Shown: positions 14,362-21,939 of the stretch, in pieces
Layout of the letters: each line of letters begins with the position of its first letter
Position numbering within the stretch: the first letter of the stretch is position 1
DNA from: DATBLE01 sp963837265
GTDB taxonomy: Bacteria; Actinomycetota; Thermoleophilia; Gaiellales; Gaiellaceae
Assembly: GCA_963837265.1 (NCBI GenBank)
Contig: CAWIMQ010000001.1
Span: 62,001-126,000, forward strand
Direction: 5' to 3'
DNA: 64,000 bases
Notes under the pieces: model-generated
Databases searched by the model: none
Told to the model about the DNA's origin: nothing
Seen by the model: only the letters and a program-made list of their open reading frames with translations
Made by a program: the position numbers and the translations under genes

Positions 14362-16016
14362 CAGTGCGCCACGTCGTAGGCGGGCTCGTCGTGCGTGCCG
14401 AGCTCGAGCTCACGCTTCCGGCGCGCGCTCGGGATCAGGCCCTGGGGTCGGAGAAGCATGACGATCACGATGATCACACCGTAGATCCCGCCGGAATACT
14501 CCGGCACGTCGATGTTCGTGCCGAAGTGGAGGTTCAGCCAGGCGCCGGTGTTCGCCAGGCCCTCCTGGTTCAGGTACGCGAGGAAAGCGGCGCCGAGGAT
14601 GACGCCCCAGATGTTCCCCATCCCGCCGAGGATGACCATGCAGAGGATGAAGACCGAGATGTTGAAGTAGAAGTCCTGCGGGAACGTCGAGCTCTTGTAG
14701 GCGGCGAAGTACGCGCCCGCGATCCCGCCGAAGAAGGCGCCGCAGGCGTACGCCCACGTCTTCGTCCGCATCAGCGGGACGCCCATCGCCGAGGCAGCGA
14801 CCTCGTCCTCGCGGATCGCCACCCACGCACGGCCGAGTCGGGAGTCGCGCAGGCGCAGGCAGCAGAAGACCGTGAACAGGAGCAGCAGCAGGGCGGTCCA
14901 GTAGAACGCGTCGGCCGAGCCGGTGGTCAGGTAGTTCGACGGCAGGAAGCCGTGCGTCCAGCTGGAGAGGTGGCCGCCGAAGCCCGGCGCGTCGATCGGG
15001 GTGATCCCCTGGGGACCGCCGGTGAAGTTGAAGCCGCCGAGGTCGTTCCCGTTGCGGGCGATCTGCGGCATGATCTCGCCGAAGCCGAGGGTGACGATCG
15101 CCAGGTAGTCGCCACGCAGGCGGAGCGTGGGCAGGCCGATGATCACGCCGATGATCGCCGTCAGGACCCCGGCGAGCCCGAAGAGGAGCCAGGGGGTGAT
15201 GTGGATGCCCTCCAGGTGCGGGTCGATCCCGATCGCCCCGAAGTGGATCGTCGTCTGCGGGAACTGGAGCGACGCGAACCACGCGGCGGTGTACGCGCCG
15301 ACCGCGTAGAAGGCGACGTAGCCGAGGTCGAGCAGCCCGGCATAGCCGACGACCACGTTCAGGCCGACGGCCATCATGATGAAGACGAGCATGTAGACCG
15401 CGGTCTCGACCGAGGGAAAGGCGCCGAAGACCGGGATCGTGAACATGTGCCCGTAGTAGAAGGGGAAGGTGACCGCCAGGGCCAGGGCCGCGATCGGGAC
15501 CACCTTCCGCCCGACCGGCATCCGCCGCTCGAGCAGCGGCCGGGCCTGGCCCGGCCCGCCGCCCGACCGCCAGGGCGGTGCTCCGAGGACGACGAGGAGG
15601 CCGACCGAGGTGACGATCCCGTTCCGGACGCTGCCGGTCCAGACCGAGGCGGTGACGCCCCCGGCGGCGGCGGCCAGGGCCGCGCCGGGAAGCGCGACCC
15701 GGAGCGGGAGCTCGGGCAGTGCCTGCCACTCCGGCACGAGCACGAGCGCGACCAGCGCGAACGTGATGTAGGCGGCGGAGTCGAAGGTGACGATCGATCC
15801 CGAGGCGCCCTGCCCGAAGCCGCGCTCGAGGGCGTTGACCACCACCGAGACCAGGAACACGACCACCCCGCCCAGGGCGACCTTCCACGCGCGCTGCTGC
15901 CACCGCGGGAGCGCGTGGAAGCGCTCACGGGACAGGCCGAGCCGGCCGAGCCCGCGCCACCAGAGCCCGCCGACATCGCGGCGGCGCCCCCAGAGCTCGA
16001 TCAGGAACCGCAGCAC
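14361..16016 (-). CDS. livM: LIV-type ABC transporter permease LivM with long N-terminal extension
   Basis: 551 residues. The C-terminal 340 are a standard LivM permease: about eight hydrophobic segments, the VGYAGLLDLGYVAFYAVGAY motif near 225 and the coupling-helix region GRAWVAIREDEVAASAMG near 405. The first about 190 residues are extra, with a basic start (WGRRRDVGGLWWRGLGRLGLSRERFHAL) and four or so more hydrophobic segments, making the protein far longer than a usual LivM. The GTG start directly abuts the livH stop. Substrate cannot be told, since LIV permeases also carry urea and short amides. Confidence 0.88.
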   Translation of the reverse strand: MLRFLIELWGRRRDVGGLWWRGLGRLGLSRERFHALPRWQQRAWKVALGGVVVFLVSVVVNALERGFGQGASGSIVTFDSAAYITFALVALVLVPEWQALPELPLRVALPGAALAAAAGGVTASVWTGSVRNGIVTSVGLLVVLGAPPWRSGGGPGQARPLLERRMPVGRKVVPIAALALAVTFPFYYGHMFTIPVFGAFPSVETAVYMLVFIMMAVGLNVVVGYAGLLDLGYVAFYAVGAYTAAWFASLQFPQTTIHFGAIGIDPHLEGIHITPWLLFGLAGVLTAIIGVIIGLPTLRLRGDYLAIVTLGFGEIMPQIARNGNDLGGFNFTGGPQGITPIDAPGFGGHLSSWTHGFLPSNYLTTGSADAFYWTALLLLLFTVFCCLRLRDSRLGRAWVAIREDEVAASAMGVPLMRTKTWAYACGAFFGGIAGAYFAAYKSSTFPQDFYFNISVFILCMVILGGMGNIWGVILGAAFLAYLNQEGLANTGAWLNLHFGTNIDVPEYSGGIYGVIIVIVMLLRPQGLIPSARRKRELELGTHDEPAYDVAH

Positions 16017-17069
16017 CTATCCGCCTTCCGGCGTCCGCTCGCCGAGCAGGCCCTCGGGGCGGAAGACGAGGATCAGGATCAGGAGGGCGAAGATGATCGT
16101 GTTCGTCCAGTCGGTGCCGGGCGTGTGCCAGGTCAGGCCGTTGTTGAACTGCTCGATCATCCCGATGCAGAGGGCGCCGAGAACCGCGCCGGGAAGGTTG
16201 CCGATCCCGCCGAGCACCGCTGCGGTGAAGGCGAAGAGGCCGAGGCGGAAGCCGGTGTCGAACTGGACGTTCGTCACGAAGAGCCCGTAGAGGACGCCCG
16301 CGAAGCCGGCGAGCAGGCCGGCGATCAGGAACGTGAACGAGATCGTCCGGTTGACGTCGATGCCCATCATCGCCGCCGCGTCCTTGTCCTGGGCGACCGC
16401 GCGCATCGCCTTGCCCTGCTTCGTCTTCTGGACGAGCCAGACGAGCCCGATCAGCGTCGGGATCGTGACGATGAAGACGATGAGCTGGTTCCAGCTGAAG
16501 TTCGCCTCGCCGACGACGAAGATGTCGCCGCGCGGGAGGATGTCGTCGCGGATCGAGACCGGCGCCGGGCCCTTCCAGACGAGCCCAGCGGTCTGGAGGA
16601 TGAAGGAGACGCCGATCGCGGTGATGAGCGGGGCGAGCCGGGGCGCGCCCCGGAGCGGCCGGTACGCGAGGAACTCGATCACCGTGTTCATCACGCCGGT
16701 GAAGGCCGACGTGATCACGAGCATCGGGAGGATCCAGACGAGGACGCTGCCCTTCACGCCGAGCCCGAAGGCTCCGACGAGCGTCGTCGTCATCATCGCG
16801 CCGAGCATGAAGACGTCGCCGTGCGCGAAGTTGATCAGCTCCAGGATCCCGTAGACGAGCGAGTAGCCCAGCGCGATCAGCGCATAGACCATGCCGATCG
16901 TCAGCCCGACCAGGAAGAGATCGAACCAGTGGGTCGGGTTCCTGGCCAGGTTGACGAAGAGCCACACGCCGAGAAGCACGACGAACACGAGCGCCAGCAC
17001 CTGGACCGGCGCCACCCGGAAGGCTCGGCGCGGTAGGGGCAGGGCGTGGTCGGACGTCTGGGTCGCCAC
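16017..17069 (-). CDS. livH: LIV-type ABC transporter permease LivH
   Basis: 350 residues with eight or nine hydrophobic segments, the LivH motif ALGYSLVYGILELINFAHGDVFMLGA near 85 and coupling-helix region GKAMRAVAQDKDAAAMMGID near 222. It forms the translocation pore with LivM. First gene of livHMGF, starting at GTG 17069. No periplasmic binding protein (livJ/K) is present within this window on either side, so the receptor must be encoded elsewhere. Confidence 0.92.
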   Translation of the reverse strand: MATQTSDHALPLPRRAFRVAPVQVLALVFVVLLGVWLFVNLARNPTHWFDLFLVGLTIGMVYALIALGYSLVYGILELINFAHGDVFMLGAMMTTTLVGAFGLGVKGSVLVWILPMLVITSAFTGVMNTVIEFLAYRPLRGAPRLAPLITAIGVSFILQTAGLVWKGPAPVSIRDDILPRGDIFVVGEANFSWNQLIVFIVTIPTLIGLVWLVQKTKQGKAMRAVAQDKDAAAMMGIDVNRTISFTFLIAGLLAGFAGVLYGLFVTNVQFDTGFRLGLFAFTAAVLGGIGNLPGAVLGALCIGMIEQFNNGLTWHTPGTDWTNTIIFALLILILVFRPEGLLGERTPEGG

Positions 17070-17146
17070 GAGGATTGGCTAGCTTAAACGCCTCGCGTGC
17101 GATTTACGAATGAGGTGCGCCCGGCCGGGCCGGCACGGGGCGCATC

Positions 17147-17152
17147 TACAAT
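17147..17152 (+). promoter_or_regulatory. -10 box of tRNA-Leu
   Basis: TACAAT ends 9 nt before the first base of the tRNA, which fits transcription starting a few bases upstream. The upstream 17-18 nt are GC-rich and show no clear -35. Confidence 0.4.
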
Positions 17153-17161
17153 GCGCGGCGC

Positions 17162-17245
17162 GCGGCGGTGTCGGAACTGGTAGACGATGCGGTCTCAAAA
17201 GCCGCTGCCCTTCGGGGCGTGTGGGTTCGAGTCCCACCCGCCGCA
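17162..17245 (+). tRNA. tRNA-Leu (anticodon CAA)
   Basis: A full cloverleaf can be drawn: acceptor GCGGCGG pairs with CCGCCGC, the anticodon stem GCGGT/GCCGC encloses the loop CTCAAAA with anticodon CAA, a long variable arm GCCCTTCGGGGC marks a class II tRNA, and the T arm GTGGGTTCGAGTCCCAC is canonical. The discriminator is A and the CCA end is not encoded (sequence continues CCT). Confidence 0.95.
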
Positions 17246-17249
17246 CCTC

Positions 17250-17508
17250 CGCTCGCGGCGGCTGCGCCGCCCGGCTCGCTCTCACGGGGGAAACGGCCGG
17301 TTTCCCCCGTGGGCCCCCTTCCCCGCCGTGCTCGCGGCGGGCGGTGGCGTGCCGCGCCCGCGCAGGTCGGTCGCGGCGTACGCTCGCGGCGGCTGCGCCG
17401 CCCGGCTCGCTCTCACGGGGGAAACGGCCGGTTTCCCCCGTGGGCCCCCTTCCCCGCCGTGCTCGCGGCGGGCGGTGGCGTGCCGCGCCCGCGCAGGTCG
17501 GTCGCGGC
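17250..17508. repeat. Exact 128-bp direct duplication carrying a G-rich palindrome
   Basis: Positions 17250-17377 and 17381-17508 are identical over 128 bp, separated by GTA. Each copy contains CACGGGGGAAAC/GTTTCCCCCGTG (12-bp arms, 5-nt loop). The copies fill the 300-bp gap between tRNA-Leu and pfkA. Related, diverged copies occur in pabB (393-455) and near 23.4, 44.8 and 51.2 kb. Confidence 0.85.
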
Positions 17509-17557
17509 CACCAACCAGGTCACCCCGCTCGACGTTGTGTCTGCAAGACTCGGGGAC

Positions 17558-18601
17558 GTGAAGCGCGTCGCGATCCTCACCGGCGGAGGCGACTGTCCCG
17601 GGCTGAACGCCGTGATCCGCGCGGTCGCACGGCGGTCGTTCGACCGGGGCCACGAGGTGATCGGGGTCGCGGACGGCTGGCGCGGCCTCGTCGAGGGGGA
17701 CATGACCGCGCTCACCGGCCGCGAGATCTCCGGCCTGCTCCCTCGCGGGGGGACGATCCTGGGCACGTCCCGGACGAACCCGTACAAGATCGACGACGGG
17801 GTCCCGCGGGTGCTGCGCAACTTCGCCGAGGCCGGCCTCGACGCACTGGTCGCGATCGGCGGCGAGGACACCCTCGGCGTCGCGGCGCGGCTCTTCGAGG
17901 AGGAGCAGTTCCCGGTGGTCGGAGTGCCGAAGACGATCGACAACGACCTCTCCGGGACCGACTACACCTTCGGTTTCGATACGGCGGTCTCGATCTGCAC
18001 GGAGGCGATCGACCGCCTGCACACCACCGCGGAGTCGCACAACCGGGTGATGGTCGTCGAGGTGATGGGCCGGCACACCGGCTGGATCGCCGTGATGAGC
18101 GGGATCGCCGGCGGCGCCGACGTGATCCTCATCCCCGAGCATCCGATCTCCGTCGAGGACGCCTGCGCCGAGTTGCAGAAGCGGCACGCCCGCGGCAAGA
18201 ACTTCTCGATCGTCGTCGTCAGCGAGGGCTACAGGCTCACCTACGCGTCGGGCGAGCAGCACGAGGTGACGCAGGAGGCGGCGCTCGACGCCTTCGGGCA
18301 TGTCCGCCTGGGCGGCGTCGGCGAGCAGATCGCGCACGAGATCGAGGAGCGCACCGGGTTCGAGACGCGCGTCACCGTCCTCGGTCACGTTCAGCGCGGC
18401 GGGTCGCCGACGGCGCGCGACCGGATCCTCGCCACACGCTACGGGCTGAAGGCGGCCGACCTCGTCCACGAGGGCAGCTTCGGCCGGATGGCCGCCCTGC
18501 AGGGCGATGCGATCGTCGACGTCGCCCTCTCGGAGGCGACCGCCGAGCTGAAGTTCGTGCCGCCGGACCGGTACGAGGTCGCCCGCGCGTTCTTTGGGTA
18601 G
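17558..18601 (+). CDS. pfp: Group III 6-phosphofructokinase, PPi-type signature
   Basis: 347 residues from GTG 17558; the frame is open further upstream through the tRNA but cannot be coding there. Motifs: GGGDCPGLNAVIR at 9-21, GTILGTSRTNP near 65, GGEDT at 101-105, VPKTIDND at 123-130 with the catalytic Asp, MGRHTGW near 170 and HVQRGGSPTARDR near 275. Asp104 in GGEDT and Lys in PKTIDND are the residues that in characterised enzymes go with pyrophosphate rather than ATP (ATP enzymes have Gly at 104). It would phosphorylate fructose-6-phosphate reversibly using PPi. ATP use cannot be excluded from sequence alone. Confidence 0.85.
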   Translation: MKRVAILTGGGDCPGLNAVIRAVARRSFDRGHEVIGVADGWRGLVEGDMTALTGREISGLLPRGGTILGTSRTNPYKIDDGVPRVLRNFAEAGLDALVAIGGEDTLGVAARLFEEEQFPVVGVPKTIDNDLSGTDYTFGFDTAVSICTEAIDRLHTTAESHNRVMVVEVMGRHTGWIAVMSGIAGGADVILIPEHPISVEDACAELQKRHARGKNFSIVVVSEGYRLTYASGEQHEVTQEAALDAFGHVRLGGVGEQIAHEIEERTGFETRVTVLGHVQRGGSPTARDRILATRYGLKAADLVHEGSFGRMAALQGDAIVDVALSEATAELKFVPPDRYEVARAFFG

Positions 18602-19415
18602 CTCGACCGGGGGGATCCGGCGGGTCCTCCTCCGGCAGCCGCCCGCCGACTGCTCCGCCTGGCGGGCGCTCGGCTGGCGCTCCGAGCCGGATCCGGCCCG
18701 GCTCGCCGCCGAGCACGAGGCTCTGTGCCTGCTCCTGGAGGACGCAGGCGCGGAGGTGGTCGTCGCGCCGCCCGCGGGCCTGGACGCGATCTACGTCTAC
18801 GATCCGGCCGTGGTCTCGGGCACGGCCGCGGTGCTGCTCCGGCCCGGGAAGGAGGCTCGTCGCGACGAGCCGGAGGCGCTCGCCGCCGAGCTCGAGCGTG
18901 CCGGGCTGACCGTCGCCGGGCAGATCGGGCGGGCGGCGACGGCCGAGGGCGGGGACATGTTCTGGCTCGACGAGCACACGCTCTGCGCCGGGCGCGGCTA
19001 CCGGACGGACTCGGCCGGGATCGACGGAGTCGCCAGGCTGCTCGGCGTGGAGGTCGTCGCCTTCGACCTTCCCCACCTCCGCGGCCCGGCCGAGTGCCTG
19101 CACCTGCTCTCCCTTCTCAGCCCGCTCGCCGGGGACCTGGTCGTCGGCTATCCGCCGCTCATGCCCGTGCGGCTCGTCCAGCTCCTCGCCGAACGCGGGC
19201 TCGGCGTCGTCGTCGTCCCGGACGCCGAGCTCGAGACCCTCGGCCCGAACGCGCTCGCGCTCGCGCCCCGGGTCGCGCTCCTGCCGGCGCAGAACGTGGA
19301 GACGCGTCGCCGGCTCGAAGCGGCCGGCGTCGAGGTGCTGGTCTACCGCGCAGACGAGCTGTCGAAGGGCGACGGCGGCCCGACGTGCCTCACGCTGCCG
19401 CTCCGCCGCGAGTAG
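18594..19415 (+). CDS. DDAH-like amidinotransferase/hydrolase family protein
   Basis: 273 residues, probable TTG start 18594 overlapping the pfp stop by 8 bp. The pattern is that of the dimethylarginine dimethylaminohydrolase/arginine deiminase fold: LLRQP near 12, VYDPAVVSGTAAVLLRPGKEARR near 68, a TAEGGDMFWLDEHTLCAGRGYRTD block near 115 (EGGD), a His in PAECLHLLSLLSPL near 165 and the nucleophile Cys in GGPTCLTLPLRRE at the very C-terminus. Members hydrolyse guanidino groups. The substrate here could be methylarginine or another guanidine. Its coupling to a glycolytic gene is probably only transcriptional. Confidence 0.75.
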   Translation: MGSSTGGIRRVLLRQPPADCSAWRALGWRSEPDPARLAAEHEALCLLLEDAGAEVVVAPPAGLDAIYVYDPAVVSGTAAVLLRPGKEARRDEPEALAAELERAGLTVAGQIGRAATAEGGDMFWLDEHTLCAGRGYRTDSAGIDGVARLLGVEVVAFDLPHLRGPAECLHLLSLLSPLAGDLVVGYPPLMPVRLVQLLAERGLGVVVVPDAELETLGPNALALAPRVALLPAQNVETRRRLEAAGVEVLVYRADELSKGDGGPTCLTLPLRRE

Positions 19416-19839
19416 GCCCCCACTCGTAGAGCACGTCCGGCATCCCCTCCTCGTTGTCGCCGTCGGTCGCGTCGATCACGCGGCAGGCACGAGCGTCGTA
19501 GAAGCGCCGCGCCGCCGCGTTGTCGCGGAACGCCCACAGGCGAAACCCGCCCGGCCTGAGCTCCTGGACACGCGCGAACAGCGCCGAGCCGACCCCACGG
19601 CCCTGCGCGCCCGGCTCGACGTAGAGGTCGTGCAGCTCGTCCCCGCGGAGGGCGGCGTAGCCGACGACGGCACCGTGCTCCTCGAAGACGTACGCCTCGT
19701 CCGCGAGCAGGTCACGGAACCAGCACACGTCCTGCTCGGCCGTGTGCAACACGGGCAGCCACGGCATCGCCTCCGCCCGCGAATCGCGGAAGATGCGCGC
19801 GACCGTCTCGGCGTCCTCGGGCCCGGCCCGGCGAATCAC
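19390..19839 (-). CDS. GNAT-family N-acetyltransferase
   Basis: 149 residues from GTG 19839, with a GAGGA ribosome site upstream. GNAT motifs run in order: VIRRAGPEDAETVARIF at the N-terminus, VVGYAAL near 70, the acetyl-CoA loop DLYVEPGAQGRGVGSALFARV near 80 and LWAFRDNAAARRFYDA near 110. Acceptor unknown. Convergent with the DDAH-like gene, their 3' ends overlapping by 26 bp. Confidence 0.85.
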   Translation of the reverse strand: MIRRAGPEDAETVARIFRDSRAEAMPWLPVLHTAEQDVCWFRDLLADEAYVFEEHGAVVGYAALRGDELHDLYVEPGAQGRGVGSALFARVQELRPGGFRLWAFRDNAAARRFYDARACRVIDATDGDNEEGMPDVLYEWGPTRGGAAA

Positions 19840-19922
19840 GCCGTGTCCATCCTCGTGACGTTTGCCACCCAGCGTCTGACACCGGCAGTGGAACAAGAGT
19901 GCGTCTTCTTGTCCACAGGGTG

Positions 19923-21326
19923 CTAGGTCAGGAGCTCGACGAGCGGGAACGAGCGGTGGCGGCGCGGAGGCACGAGGAAGTTCTGCCGGTGGGTGGTCCG
20001 CAGGATCGAGTTCACGCCCTGGCCGCGGTCGCGCGGCGCGAAGGGCAGCGTCGTCCCGTCGGGGAGAACCCCGTCCATCGCGAGCCGGCCGCGGTTGAAG
20101 TCGTCGCTCGACGGGTTGAAGACGACGAAGTGGAGGCCCGCTGCGGGCGTGTCGATCATCCCGTCGCGTCGGGGATGCGCGCTCCACGCGAACGGGTTGT
20201 CGAGCGTATTGAAGTCGGCGCGGTGCGGGATCGCCGTGCCCGGCCCGTAGATCGCGCCGCTCTTGCCCACCGCCGTCGTCTCCAGCCTGGACACCGTCTG
20301 GAGCGCTGCGGAGTGTCCGATCTGCTTCGTCCGGCCGTAGTCGCGGCTGACCCGCTGCGCGTCGACGACGTCGTTCGCGTCCTGGGAGACGGTCAGGACG
20401 CTCTCCCCCACCTGCAGCCCCGGCCGGAACATCGTCGCGACGCGCTCCGAGTGCGGGAAGTTCACGTACCACGCCTCGAGATCCTCGGTGATATGCGACA
20501 CCGCGAGGTGCGTCCCGTTCGTGAAGTAGCCGCCGGGGCTGTAGCCGAGCTCCTCGACGTTCGCGATCTTCGGCGGGCCGAGCCCGGCCTTCTGCGTCGA
20601 GGTGAACCCGAGGAAGAGCTCCGCGTGGTCGGGGATCAGGTACGACCCGGGCACCTGAGCCGCCACCGCCATGCGCTTCGGCAGGCTCCGGCCGCCGTCG
20701 AAGCCGCCGCCAGCGAACCCCTTGCGGATGCTCGTCACCGTGAAGAGGTCGAGATCCTGGAAGATCGCCCGCGCGCCGGCGGCGATGTTGGCGAGGCTGT
20801 CGCTCCGCAACAGCACGGCGACGTCGTTTTCCTCCAGGATCGTCTCCGCAGGGTCGCTGGGGAAACGCCGCGCGTCGAGGAGGACCTTCACCGGCCGGCT
20901 CGCCGACGTGGTCGCGCGCAGGTCGACCGGAATGTGGACGTCCGCGAGCTTGGGGACATGAGCCCGGAAGTAGGGCAGTCCCCAGGCGACGGTGACGCCG
21001 AGGCCGGCCGGGGTCGGCGGGAACCGCCCGTCGAGGCGCCGCAGCGCCTCGTCGAGCGCGGCCCGGGCCTCTCGCAGGTCCGCGCGGCCCGGCTCCACGT
21101 TCAGGGTTGCGGTGACCAGCTGGTGGTGGAGTGGCGGGACGACGACGTCGATGCCGTTGTCCTCGACGACGCGGACGCCCTGGAGCAGGTGCTGCTCCGG
21201 CGGCAGGCCCGCCGCAGCCGGCCGCGCGGGCGGGCCGGTCAGCCGGTCGACGAGCTCGTAGAGGCCTCCCGCCGTCAATGCAGCGCCGGCGCCGCCTGCC
21301 AGCAGCTTCCGCCTCGTGAGCCCCAT
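19923..21326 (-). CDS. Tat-exported DyP-peroxidase-like (DUF7405-type) protein
   Basis: 467 residues. It opens with a twin-arginine signal, LTRRKLLAGGAGAALTAGG, then an Ala/Pro linker. The body resembles the two ferredoxin-like halves of dye-decolourising peroxidases: VTVAWGLPYF near 110, a central DVAVLLRSDSLANIAAGARAIF, and a C-terminal SAHPRRDGMIDTPAAGLHFVVFNPSSDDFNRGRLAMDG that parallels the heme-His plus G-L-x-F-x-x-F segment. The usual GxxDG motif is not clear, so heme peroxidase activity is uncertain. It is followed closely upstream by a lipoprotein gene and a GT39 gene in the same direction. Confidence 0.55.
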   Translation of the reverse strand: MGLTRRKLLAGGAGAALTAGGLYELVDRLTGPPARPAAAGLPPEQHLLQGVRVVEDNGIDVVVPPLHHQLVTATLNVEPGRADLREARAALDEALRRLDGRFPPTPAGLGVTVAWGLPYFRAHVPKLADVHIPVDLRATTSASRPVKVLLDARRFPSDPAETILEENDVAVLLRSDSLANIAAGARAIFQDLDLFTVTSIRKGFAGGGFDGGRSLPKRMAVAAQVPGSYLIPDHAELFLGFTSTQKAGLGPPKIANVEELGYSPGGYFTNGTHLAVSHITEDLEAWYVNFPHSERVATMFRPGLQVGESVLTVSQDANDVVDAQRVSRDYGRTKQIGHSAALQTVSRLETTAVGKSGAIYGPGTAIPHRADFNTLDNPFAWSAHPRRDGMIDTPAAGLHFVVFNPSSDDFNRGRLAMDGVLPDGTTLPFAPRDRGQGVNSILRTTHRQNFLVPPRRHRSFPLVELLT

Positions 21327-21327
21327 G

Positions 21328-21939
21328 TCAGGCGGCGGGACGGACGAGCACGAGCGAGGCCAGCTCGCGGCTGAGGTCGCGTACCACCTGGGGGAAGGTC
21401 AGCGGAGGCGCGACGTGCTGGCTGAGCGTGTACAGCGAGCCGCCGTGCCTCCAGGCGTACAGGACGTGCCACTTGTCGGCGTCCTGGTTCACGGTGTACT
21501 CGGTGACCCGGAAGCCGCCGATCGTCTTCTCGCCGCGCGAGTCGGCGAAGCACGGGACGGACGTGACGTTCCTCTTTCCTTTGACGAGCTCGACCGAGGT
21601 GCAGGTCGGTACCTTCGTCACGCCCGGATAGCCGCGGAGGTTGATGTGGATCTCCTGGCCGAGCTCCTGCCAGACGAACCCGATCAGGTAGCTGCGGTCC
21701 TTCGAGACCGAGTCGATGTTGTTCCAGCGGCCGCCGATCCGGGGAGTGAGCGGGTCGGGCAGCCAGCTCGGGCAGTAGACGTCGGCCCTGATCCGGTTCG
21801 CGAGCGCCTGCCAGGTCGCCTGCGCCGCCTTCGGGCAGGAGCGGACCCCGACCTCGGCCGATCTCTCCAGCCTGGCCGACCCGCCGCAGCCGGCCAGCGC
21901 CAGCGCGGCGAGCGGGATGAGGAGAAGCGCGCGTCTCAT
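21328..21939 (-). CDS. Predicted lipoprotein of unknown function
   Basis: 203 residues. The N-terminus MRRALLLIPLAALALAGCGG is a lipoprotein signal with lipobox LAGC, so the mature protein begins at Cys18. The rest has a few conserved-looking Cys (CPKAAQATW, YCPSWLPDPL, PTCTSVEL, VPCFADSRG) that could pair outside the cell, and aromatic-rich strands. No family is recognised. The start overlaps the stop of the GT39 gene by 4 bp, and it lies 1 bp from the start of the DyP-like gene, so the three form one operon. Confidence 0.75.
   Translation of the reverse strand: MRRALLLIPLAALALAGCGGSARLERSAEVGVRSCPKAAQATWQALANRIRADVYCPSWLPDPLTPRIGGRWNNIDSVSKDRSYLIGFVWQELGQEIHINLRGYPGVTKVPTCTSVELVKGKRNVTSVPCFADSRGEKTIGGFRVTEYTVNQDADKWHVLYAWRHGGSLYTLSQHVAPPLTFPQVVRDLSRELASLVLVRPAA

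Noticed and set aside
14364..17036. 890-codon plus-strand frame opposite livM/livH
   Set aside because: Charged low-complexity translation with no motifs; shadow of the transporter genes.
17245..17510. Integration (att) site at tRNA-Leu
   Set aside because: The duplication does not repeat the tRNA 3' end and no integrase or phage gene follows.
17168..17557. N-terminal extension of the phosphofructokinase through the tRNA
   Set aside because: It would translate the tRNA and the 128-bp repeats; family alignment starts at GTG 17558.
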